Shown: positions 40,401 through 52,400 of the stretch, in pieces
How the letters are laid out: the number at the start of each line of letters is the position of its first letter
How positions within the stretch are numbered: position 1 is the stretch's first letter
Source of the DNA: Echinometra lucunter
Taxonomy: Eukaryota; Echinodermata; Echinoidea; Camarodonta; Echinometridae
Assembly: GCA_029962745.1 (NCBI GenBank)
Contig: CM057167.1
Location: 23,626,201-23,690,200 of the forward strand
DNA length: 64,000 nt
Direction: 5' to 3'
Position numbers and translations under genes: made by a program
The notes under the pieces: generated by a model
Databases searched by the model: none
Seen by the model: only the letters and a program-made list of their open reading frames with translations
What the model was told of the DNA's origin: nothing

Positions 40401-43400
40401 AAAAAAAACACAAACAAAAGAAGGTGATTGTATTTTTTTAAAGTGTGAAAGGTAACAATTAGTACTTGTATTCAGTGTTTGTTGGCAGTGGAATTGTGAA
40501 TCGTTAAATGACTATTATCAGGGATCAACATAAACAGGCAGGTGGGACACACAGACCCCCAAAATTAAGGTGTGGACCCCCTAAATTAACAATACGAATA
40601 CAGGGCTCAATATACAGATCTAAGAATTTCAATCCATCCCCCCCCCCCACACACACACTCTCTCTCTCTCTATTTTTTTTTATTAGAAATTAATATTTAA
40701 AATTGTGATTACAGATAAATCGAAAATTAGATTCAGAAATTATAATCAATAAGGTTGATTTCTAAATTCTGTTATCAACCCCATTGAGCAAGATTATATT
40801 TCTATGTAACACACATTTTTCATGGACCCTAGCCCAAGTTATCTCGGACTTTGCGTTTAGATTGAAATGTGGGTTAAGATTTTAATGAAATTTTGTTTCA
40901 AGTCTAGAAATTCAGAGTTTACCAGAAAAGTTGGTAAGCCCTGCTTTTATGCTAGCCATGTGTTTACTAACATAAAAGTCTGCATGATTTGTTCAAGTCA
41001 GTCAAAGAGAAATAATAATAAAATTTTGTCCTTATATAGTGCAAATTGCATTATTATGTTATATGAGAAGGTGACTGGATTTCTTTTCTATGTGCAAAAA
41101 AGTGCAGTAATGATTAGTGCTTGAATATTCATTGCCTGTTGGCATTTAACGTGAATTTTGAATCATGTCTGTTATGTTTGAAAATTTCAAGGCAGAGGTG
41201 CAATGGGATTAAAATGTGGTCTTGTGTAATACAGATGAGGAAAGTTTACCTGATTATTTACAGGTGGAAATGGAGTCTGAAATTATGGTAGAAAGAACAC
41301 AGAAATACACATGAATAAAAGGACATTAGAGCACAGAGACATACTGACGACACAACATGACAGCAAACTTTTTTCTGGCATTTCCAAATCCATGTCTAAA
41401 ATAAGCAACCGTTGACTTGAATGCTTGATGACATTATTTGCATAATGAACCGTAGTGAGGTAAAGTAACTTCTGGCCCGTATTCACAAAGGTGTACTAAG
41501 TTAAGCCATGGTTTAACCCATTTGTGACAGGAGGTCCACATTTTGTGGTTTGGTCTAATAACTTTTGATGCAGAGCCCTAAAAATCATACTAAAACATGA
41601 GCAGAAAGAGCAAAAAAATTCTACACATACTGTGCCCATTTTCGTTGCATCAATATTTGTTGTTTGATGCTGAAATTTTTTTAAAGGAAAATAAGCATTA
41701 AAACCCTTAAATTGGCAATGCGATGAAAATGTTAAAATTGCCGTTTTTCCCTGCAAATTGGCAACTTCATGATTTCTCATCATACATTCTTTCAATTTAT
41801 ATTTATTTCAGATACATGATGTTTTCTAAGAAAAATGCAGCAATAAAAGAAAAATGTTGGTGTTGCCAATTTCAAGAATAAAAGCTGATCAAATTAGGCT
41901 TTCAATAATTCCTGTCAAGAATGGATTAAATCTGTGGCTTAACTATGGTTAGCCAAATGTGACAATTCTTTCTGCACTGTTATGTTCCTCATGTTCACTA
42001 GACTTCTGGTCTCATGCTTGAATGGTCAAGAAATCTATTATACTTATTCCCAGGCAGTTTTTAATAGTGTGAGTACAAAAAATACTTATAATCGAACATC
42101 TACTGTTTAGAGATTTGTGTTACATTTGGCCAGCCGTAGTTCGACCACTGATTTAACTTAGTACAGCTTTGTGAATACCGGCCAACCTCTTCAAAAACAG
42201 ATTATCATTATTTTATCTGTATGGACAAGAGCAGGTCATGGTGTACCTGCATGTAGCAAAGTTATGTTAATGCACATTTTCATTGGAGCAGACAATTTTA
42301 CCCTTTCACATCAAAAAGGAACTGAATGGAAAAACTAGAGCATTAAATTCATCCCTGTTTTCACGAAGTGACGGATGCGAGGAAATCGCAAATTTTTCAA
42401 TTTTAAATTTTTTTGCATTTTTGGACATCTTTCACTAACATCATGAACCTCAAAGAGTTTCCGACTGTTATAATGTCTAATTAAGTAACTATGACCAACA
42501 CCGCTGACTGACATAAAATAAAATGTTAAGGAAAGACAGCAAATTTCTCACTTGATACATATGTAAACATTACCTTCAAGGAACAAATAACAATCATTTA
42601 TAATCTGAGGTTTCAAAAAAAAAATTTCTATCAGAGATACTTTGTAATTAGAAAAAATTAGAAAAAAAAATAACTTTAAGCATGTGAATGGTTTTCATTT
42701 GTGTTATAAGCAAATCTTGAAATTTTTCATGAAGAAAATGAGTGAACATGATGTATTTTTTGAAGAATTCAAGAGAATTCCTTGAAATACATGGCAAGAG
42801 GTGATACTTATTTTCTGATTGCTCCAAGTGCATTTGAAAGCTTCAGGAAGGCAAAGCACAAAGTATATTTCTATCAAATTGCTTTAATTATTATCCTTCC
42901 ATTATTTGAATATTAGTGAAAATGACAATGCTCATAGCATTGCAGGTTTTTGCTCCAAAACCAGCAGTGGTGCACAATGACTTTCACATTATACTTTCAA
43001 AGGCTTTTCCTAAGTCTTTGATAATCAGTTTATTTTATGGATTTTTCAAAAATCACTGAAAGATACAATGATTACAAAGATTGGAGATACAATTATTATT
43101 ATTTTTCTTTTTATCATTTACTGTAAAAGTGGAAATTTTCTCGCAACTGATCTTTTGTGCTTGGCCAAACAAATGCACATTTTTAATTTTTGCAGACAGT
43201 TAGAATAACTGTGTTTACACTTCACATGCAAAATAAACAATATATTTCGCACGGTTTTATTTTCGGGCAAGGGTCGTGAAGCGCAAAATGTGTGAAAATT
43301 TCCACACCACAAAATATTCCACGTTTACAGTATTGTGTTTTCTATATTACAGGGCCTTTAATATGTTTTAATACACACTGGATACATCTACACACAGCCA

Positions 43401-46400
43401 ACATAATTTGTCAGTATTAAGTTGTGATTCCTTCTAATTTTCATTGTTAAAGCCTGTCTCTAGTTTTGGTAGCAAAAGGAGAATTGGCACTAAACTGATC
43501 AAGTATATACATGACGAAAGGATATGTGTTGAATTGTGTGACATTACTTCCATGAATTCCGACGAATTTTAGTGTAAATGCACGAGTGAAAAGCAATATA
43601 ATGGTCACACTCAGCGGTAGGCTCTGAAACCTCCACAGGGACGTGCTTGACGTAAAACACACAGCGATTCACTGTGTACCTGCAGGCAAAGGGAACTCCC
43701 ATTGGTTTTATGTGTGTACGGGCACTGTGTGATATTGCGTTGACAATGTTTTGGGGGATCCGAAAACTAAAGATTTGACATTCTGATTGTAAAATACACC
43801 AACACAAATGAGTTTTTTTTCAGTATCCTATAACTCATAAAGGTTTTATGATACAGTCTCTCATTTCATTTGGCAATGAAATGAAATAGTGAAAGATACT
43901 TTTCTGAGTTTTACCAAAACTAGAGACAATCTTCAAGGATATGTGCATAAATGTTTCGAAACATGCAGCTTATCTTTAAATCATTGGTTTTGTAATACTG
44001 CAGTGATCTCATTAAACCTTCTACTTTCAGTAAGAAAGCAATAACTACAGTGTGTAGAAAGTACTTAAAGCATCCTGCTGCATTGTTTAACAACATGATG
44101 GTATATATATATATTTTTTTCTTGCCAAGAGCTATATTCACCACAGGAAACAACAATACTTTATGGCTCTGATGCACATGAGGGAAAAGCCATCACACAC
44201 AAAAGAAGAAAGCAACACCACAAGCAGAAAGAAAAGCCATAAGCATTAAGCCACAGGAACTCCACGACAGATAGGACGATACAATTAGAGTAGAAAGCAG
44301 ATGAGAGCATGAGACAAGACAACACAAACACATACTAACAGCGACGTGAAACCTTACTTCAAAGAGCCGGCCGTCTGTCGGGAGACTGGGGCTGGAAGAT
44401 CGCATGTGCGGGTGGAATGAATGGGGGCGCACCACAGACGGTTTCCCCGGTCGGAGCTGTTGGAAGGGTATCTTGGGGTCGTCCGTTCGACCGCCTCCTT
44501 CCGATATCATGCGATGCCGGGGAGACGAGGCAACCTATGGGTTTCATGTGTTAATGATACCAGGTCGGGTTTGGGGGTTAAGGGGTAAGGGTAAAGGAGA
44601 AAGGTAGAGGGTGAATAAAGAATGCGAGTTAGAAGAATAAATCTGTAGGTTGTGAAAGAGAGAAGCTACATATACCCGACTCCTCGGGAATCATTCAGGT
44701 ATTTCAATTACTAGTTAAAAGTACTTTGACAGAGAAATATTCTTGTCAAATTAAGAATAAATCTTAGTATTTGAAATGAACCCCCGCAAATAATTTGACC
44801 TATGTACTGAAATGCTTGACCACTTTAAACATAAAATAGCGAAAGACAAGATGAACATGCCTGTGGAGTAAAAAAGGGTTAAAGTATTCTGTCCAAAAGA
44901 TATAAAGAGGACAACATGAAATGATGCATTTTAAGAAGACATAGATTCCCTGATTTGTATAACAAAAAGTTAACAGATTCATTTCAAAAACCATATATTA
45001 TGCAGGGCTCCACACTTACTTTTTTGTAAGATTTAATTTCCGGGCTCTCTATTCACTGAGCCGTGTTAAAAATGGTTCACTTTGGGGGTCTGGACCAAGA
45101 TTTTTGGTGCCCATGTGTCCTGGGTGCTGGGCGCCATTGTGGAGCCCAGCATTACGGTACGTCAGATGCGATTCAAACAAACAATTACAAATACAAACCA
45201 CATTATGCACTCAGTTTGTAATTCGAAGATCAAAGTAGGAGATTCCTCATTCTAAATACAGCATATTTATACTACATGTACATGTATATAAAGTGGTTCA
45301 TAAAAATCAAGGAAATTAAATGGTGTAGTTGGTCTAATCTGTCAACTTGTATCATAAAGCCCAGCGCACACTATATGATCCGACTGCGATCCGATTTTCG
45401 AACAAATTCAGGGAATAATTTTCCTGGTATCGCATCGCAATTTGCTATGCATTCTTGATATGACTGCTATACAAAATTTCTTGTGTGTAGTAGGTTTTTT
45501 ACATAGGACTGTACAGAACTTTGTTAAAAGTATTTTCGTATTGATCAAAACTGTTAATCAAATTTGAGAATTGAAATTATTCCCTGAAATTGCATTTTGC
45601 ATTAAATATGAAAGTTTGCACAAGTAAAATTATCTTTTTTGAAGTTCAAAATAATGAAACAAATACCAAAATCGAAATTTTGGTTAACTGCAAGCCTTGT
45701 GGTTGGAGTGAAGGCCAAATCGGCTTCAAATCTTATCCGATTACAAGATTGCTATGACGTCATTACGAATTAGAATTGAATTCGCTTTTATTCCTACAGG
45801 GCGGCTCTCAATAGCCCGGAATGTTAGTGTTCATACGACTATTCAGAACTTTGATCATGAAGATTTTACATGTTTGAATGTTCATATCAAATGCTATAAC
45901 AAATTTTTCCAAAATCGGATCGCAGTCAGATTGTGCTGTGTGCACCGGGCTTTAGCCTTATCTGCATGAAAATATAGATTATGATATTTCACTTGTAACA
46001 GAATTCCACATTATACACTCTTATTTCAACGGTGTCAAATTGACTTGGAAACGGCATCAGCTGGGAGTCAACTCTATTCCGAGTTAAAGTGACTCGTTTT
46101 CTTAGTTACTTTGACTCAGAATTGAGTCGATTCTCAGCTAATGCCATACCATGTCGAGGCAAATTAATTCGGAATCCAATTCACTCGGAATGGAGTTGAC
46201 TCCCAGCTGACGCCGTTTCCGAGTCAATTTGACACAAGTGGAAATAAGAGTGTATATGGTTTGGCCCAGTAACTTTTGATGAAGCACACTATACCAAATA
46301 TATGAGCAGGAAGAGCCAAAAATTCCTCACATATACTATGCACATCTTTGGTTGCATCAGTATTTGTCGTCTGATGCTGAAATTTTCATGAAAGGCAAAA

Positions 46401-49400
46401 TAAGCACTACTTAAATTCTTAAATTGGCAATGCGATAGGAAGTTCAACAATATCAAATCATTTCAGGCACATGGCTTTTCATAAGAAAAATGTAGCAATA
46501 AAAGAAAAATTATAGTGTGTTGTCAATTTGAAGAAGAAAAGCTGATCAACTATGCCTTCAAATAATTCCTGTCTTGAATGGAAAAAATAGTGGATCTCTT
46601 CTATCAATAACACATAATTTTTGATGTAACAAGTCCATAGAAAGACACATGGTACAGTGACTGCAGTATTACTGCTACAGCACTTGCAGCACCATCCATA
46701 CTATTTGACATACAAAGTTCACTATATGTGTAAACACCACATTACAGTATGATTGAATAATACAGTTATAAATCTGTCAGTAAATAAGCAAGTGCCTTTC
46801 ATGTATTACACACAAGTACAATGTACATGTATGTACAGCAAAATCATACATGTAGCTCTTTGAATAGGAAAAAAACTATTCAGGAAATTACAGATTTTCA
46901 TGCTACTACACCATATTAAGCTTTACCTACACTTGAAGATATCTTCACTTGTATTATGTATCACAAATATCTCATTAACGGTAACCCCCCCCCCCCCCCC
47001 CCCCCCCAAATCATACTGTTTGGTCAAGTCAGTTTTAATTCAACCATCTTCTTCCTTTCCCTTGCATGTAATATGTACTGTATGTCTATACATGTATATG
47101 AAACTGATCTCATTTTAACACTATCTCTCCTTTCCATCATTCCCTTTATTCAACACTACTGTCATGCTCTCTTTTCTTTTCCTCTCTGTACATGTACATC
47201 TCTTTCTGTCTCTTCTTTTCTTCTCTCTCTCTCTCTCTCCCCCTCTCTTTTTTTCATCTCAAGTACACTGTATATCACTGAATTTGATACAGCACTTCCT
47301 TAAACTTATGCAAATGACACAATCTGCTAATGAATGGAGCACAAGGGAATAGTCTATCAACCCCAGACTCAAATACATCAGTTTTTATACAGAATTTGAT
47401 TTAGAAATGGAAGGATTCTGCCTAATAAAGCACCATGCCCATTTCTCGATAGGTCCTGATGCCAGGAACTTCCCACCAAGAGCGACTCACCGAGTTCTAC
47501 AGGGGCATGGCAGCCAAAGATATGATAAACTCCCAATTCAAAGTAAACATTTATTGCCACAACCAGCACTGTCAAATGTTGAGGGCACATCTATTTCAAA
47601 TTCTTTACTGCAGCTGAAATCTGAAGTAGTGTTAACAATACACAAAGACCAGTACTGACAACCGATCCAAGAAATAGCCAACTGACCAGAAAACATCCAA
47701 ATATGTCATCTCTCTTTGTACAAGTCGATGAATATCCATCCAATATGACTTCATGAAAACGGCATCCTTAAAGGGACCGGAAACTCGCAAATCATGGGGT
47801 TACGGCGGGTGGCCCTACTGGGGTCATAGTTGGATATCTCCATGTATCTTCAAAAACGAACACGCAATATTACTGCAACATACGGACGGGCCAGGATGGG
47901 CAAAATATTGAAGAATCACGATCATGAGCCTTCTTGATCGTCTTGTTTTTCACGCTGAATGACCTTGCAGTTATTTGTGTGTGTATTCCAATTACAACAG
48001 CCATTCTGCCGAATAAAAGCAGAAGTGAGTAATCTAAAAGAGCAAGGTACCCCATCCTCATGGAAATTTTATTCGCTGGTCCCAGGTCATCGTACAGTTT
48101 GGCTTGCAATGCGGAGACAGCGATTGATTTTGGGCCTACACGGTTTGCGACTTTCCACTCCCTTTAACCCCAAAAGATCATCAATAACTTCAACCCGAGA
48201 AGAAATGTCACCCAAGCAAATGTCACTAAAGCATACTGGATCCCAATCACTGAAGATCTAGTTCATTCATTTGACTCTCAGTCAAAGGGTTGAAGGTTCA
48301 AATCCAAGCCTCGCATTAATATCTTTTGGCAATGTCATTATCATTATCATAATCTTAATCCTTTATTTACCTATTTTTATCATTATTATAATAGAGACAT
48401 TACATAATGTGATATGCGCTATACAAGAACAGAATATTATTATCATTATTATCATTATTATTATTATTATTATCATTATCATCACTATTATCATTATTAG
48501 TGTCATTACTGTTATTACTATTATTATCATCACTTTTAACATCATCATTAACATTATCATTATAATCATCACTATAATTATCAGTAGTAGTGGTAGTAGT
48601 AGTAGCAGTAGTAGTAGTAGCAGCAGTAGTAGTAGTAGCAGTAGTAGTAGTAACTAGTAGTAGTAGTTACACGACAAGTGTAACAAAGCATTGTGATTGT
48701 TATGCGGTGAGCAGTCAGCTTGCCGGGGGTCCTTGTGTAGGGCTGTTACATTGCATTTATTTCAGATATTTACACTTAAATTCACTTGAAATCATGAAAG
48801 AAATGTCACACGATCCCACACATGTATCTTTTTCTGCAAGGCGGACAATGTGAGACTATATTTCATCAGTTTCATACCAAATTTCTTGTTGTTAATACCA
48901 AAACCGTACTTCAGATTTAAAGGCATTGGCTAACTTTGTGAGTAGCTGATTTTAAAAATTCTCAAATTAAGATGAAACATCTGTATGAGTACTTGTATTT
49001 GTACTCAAAAACCCTGAAACCAACCATAATTTGGAATGAAAAAGTGTAAGTTAGACGCAAACGGCGATTTTATTATCCTTCTTCTCACGAGACAATCACT
49101 AAGAGGACCACTTTGCTTGAATTTGAAAATGCCGTTATGTGCCTCCCGCAGCATGATACGCCAATGCACACAATACGGTATTAAGGTGAGTCATACGCAC
49201 ATGCGCACTCCTTATGTCTATTCTGTGCAACCGACCCTCGTATATTTTTCAAACATTGGTTCACATTTTTTATATTTAAAAATACTTCCTGTGGATATTA
49301 TACTTTGAAACTTTCAGACTGGTATTTTTACACTATAACCCTTAAAACAAGTTTTTTTTTTAATTATAACAATGTTAACCAATGTCTTTAAAGCATGAGA

Positions 49401-52400
49401 AAGAGGGCAGCCCAGTAAATGACAAACACCGAGTTCTTACCTCTATGGACTCATACACATGCCCAGGAATGGTGCCTTCATCCAGATCTAGTTGTGGTGA
49501 AGGAGGAGGTTTAAATGTTATCAGTGTCGTTGCCATTATGAACTCTCTCTCAACGGATGAAGACAATGGCATTGGACGACAGATACAAATTTTCCCAAAG
49601 GCTTTGGACACTGATTCTAATATAATCAAGCTTTTGTTATAAAAACGATGCTGAAATCTCCATTCTGCTAAGTCTGCAACGGATAGTATCCTGATGGTGT
49701 TTGTAGGCATCCAACATCTTACAACTCGTTGTTCTAAAAGGCTTAAGTGCACAAGAAGTACAAGATGCTCTGATCCATATGCTACATGTATCTCCAGATC
49801 TAAACCAGTTATCACAGCACTTGAATGTCTTTACAGCCTTAATGCAGCCATAAAGAGGACAGATATTATACTTTCGATACTGCAATGTAAAATACCGGTA
49901 CTGAATTAAAGAAAATTATGTTGAGTGTAGTAATCAAAGGAGTGTCAAATTACTGCCTGAATAGTAATTTCAAATGTTCAAGTAGAATAATCAAATTAGA
50001 AAAGATTAATTACTTTTGAAATAATACACTAATGGTCTAGTGTCTAATTATCCAGAGAAAGCAATATCCTAAAAAAAAATCACTTCTTAGCTTGTAAGTC
50101 ATGATCAGGTTAGATTTGTTATAGTGCGGCTGCTTCCAAACCAAACAAGTTGGATAAAATCCCAAATGAGAGAGCATCTAGCCATCCATACAGTCACAAA
50201 ATCTGTCTCACTACTTGGGGGGGGGGGTGTTTCACAAAGACAAAGATTGACTCAAATCATTCTTAACTATGGCAGGCCATTCATGCCACTGTTTGCTTTC
50301 ACCATCGGTCTCTCAAGAGATCATGGTCTCATATTTGCAGAATTTACTCTTTTGGGGGGGTTTTCTTCATCAATAAACTATGAAAAATTGTCAATTCTGC
50401 AGATTTGTTACCATGATTTGCAAATCCTTTGAGAGATCCACGGTGAAAGAAAACAGTGGCATGAATGGCCAGCCATAATTAAGTGCGATTTTAGTCAATT
50501 TTAGTCTTTATGAAACCCCACCCTGGTTTCACCCATGAATGCAAGGCAGCCAGGACATCCAGTTGTTGTAAAGCTTCAAAGGAAGAGTGGTTCCTCAAAC
50601 TCAAAATGTCCCCTTCAAAAGATTTTCACAGTAGGCAGGAAGAGACAAACAAGGAAGCACAACATCAGCTAACTTCAGATTTATAGTAAAAACAATCACT
50701 TTGATAGTCCTGAATAGCCAAATCCTTAAATAATAAGCTCAAAAAATAATTCCGCCATTTTAATCAGTATTGGTATAATGCATGTTTGATTTTACATTGC
50801 ACTTTTTGCTTTTTTGAAAGTGCCACCATTTTCTGGTAATTCTGTTACCAAGGCATAGTAAATACCACAATACATGTATCATGAAAGCAAGTAGAAAATT
50901 GTTGGAATGAAAGAGTTCAGGTGAAAGAATGAGCATATTTGCAGAGTATTAAATGGTGAGAAAAGGGGCAGGATAAAAAAACTCTAAAAAAATATGAGCT
51001 ACAAATCTCTGATATGTAATTCTGTTACCGTGGAATTGCCCTTTTAGGGAAAGGATGACGATTCTAAAGTTTATTTATTTTTTTTACTCACACAGAAAGA
51101 TCTGAATGACACTCCACAGAATCAAAAAAGAAACTTGGTGTCTCCAAAACCACAAGTCAAAATAAGCTAGAGTATTGTTACATTCCTACATCAGAAACAG
51201 GCTTCTACCATTCAAAGTTTCTATTTCCTTTTTACATTTAAATGTCAGAAGTGATGTTTCAGGGGTAGAAATTAGTAAGTTATTCACAGAAACCTAGGAA
51301 TGACTCCCAAAATGGGTGTGAAATACGAGTACAGGTGCATATATGGAATGGATTCCAGTTAAATTTGATGCTAAAAATCATCTCTATCGACAGCCCATAG
51401 TTAATGTACACGCATCCTCTTTTGATGAGTCTCCTTCAATGGTCTGTAGAATAGAGTATTTATCATAGGCAACAAAGAATGCAGTTAATGGCAAAGGTAA
51501 CCGTTGAAAACCAAAAAGCCGTAGAACATCATGATCATCACACAAAATAAGGCATTAACGCATACAGAGAAGCTTTCTAATACGGTGGTACTGACGTGCA
51601 TCCACAGAGTCGTTTTTCAAACTGATGATTCTGAGAGAAGGCAATAAACATCCCACACCATCCAATTCATGCACTGATATGACACAGTATTCAAATGACG
51701 CAGTATGCTCTTTTCAAGAGATATCTGGTCCAGTTTGAGCATTCACCTCTCACCTGTGGTGTCCTTCCTCCAACTGACTTAATGTCAGTTTTCAAAGAAA
51801 ACCCGAACATCATTTCCACCACCAAACTATATGACATTGATTAGATAGGGAATTCCCATTATTGGTACAAAGTACCTGGTTGGATAATACAAATATGATA
51901 TTCATTAATTTCATATTCATATTGCATGCAAAACAAAAAAAAAACAATCCTGCAAATTGGTTTAGGTAAACACATCAATTTACGTCAAAAGGAAGCCATA
52001 CAGGGTATAACAACTATCATTTTAAAAAAGCTATCAAGGACACAACATGAGGTTGCACGAATGTAAAGCGAGAAAAATTATAATATTTGCCTGACCATAT
52101 TTAGTCAAGGCAATACTCTAGTGCTACATGTAAGTGCTAAGTGCTATTAAACCATGAAAGTGAAACAATCTTGAGTCTATACAGTATGTGCGAGGTCTTT
52201 AAGGACAATGCTTAAGCTTTTGTGTGATCACTTACGATTGTAGAACAGGGAAATATTTATTTTGTAACTAAGTTTAGAGAACTGGTTCTGAAAAGTTCAC
52301 AGCTCAAAATAGACATGAGTAGAATTTGACACTGCCCCCCCCCCTCCCCATTTCTTCTTTAAATAGAACTAATGTTGGTCTAACAAGTGTATTTTATAGG

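Larger units (their letters stand above)
34948..41249. other. Intron e-f of the RhoGAP gene
   Basis: Contains the 35549 and 37373 foldback elements, the 220-bp satellite with its SINE and the 40078 inverted repeat. No further coding sequence seen. Confidence 0.55.

Noticed and set aside
43544..43807. 87-codon frame with [12 protein letters not shown]
   Set aside because: The surrounding sequence is a repeat with relatives at 62870-63000; no matching splice phase with the RhoGAP gene.
47450..47590. Possible RhoGAP exon on the minus strand ending at a GTGAGT
   Set aside because: The frame needed for phase 0 has a stop (TAG) just before the donor, and no domain is seen.
49375..49815. 146-codon single-exon protein
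   Set aside because: Only the part from 49548 to the GTAAGA donor looks coding; the upstream and downstream parts have no family features and reach into a transposon end.
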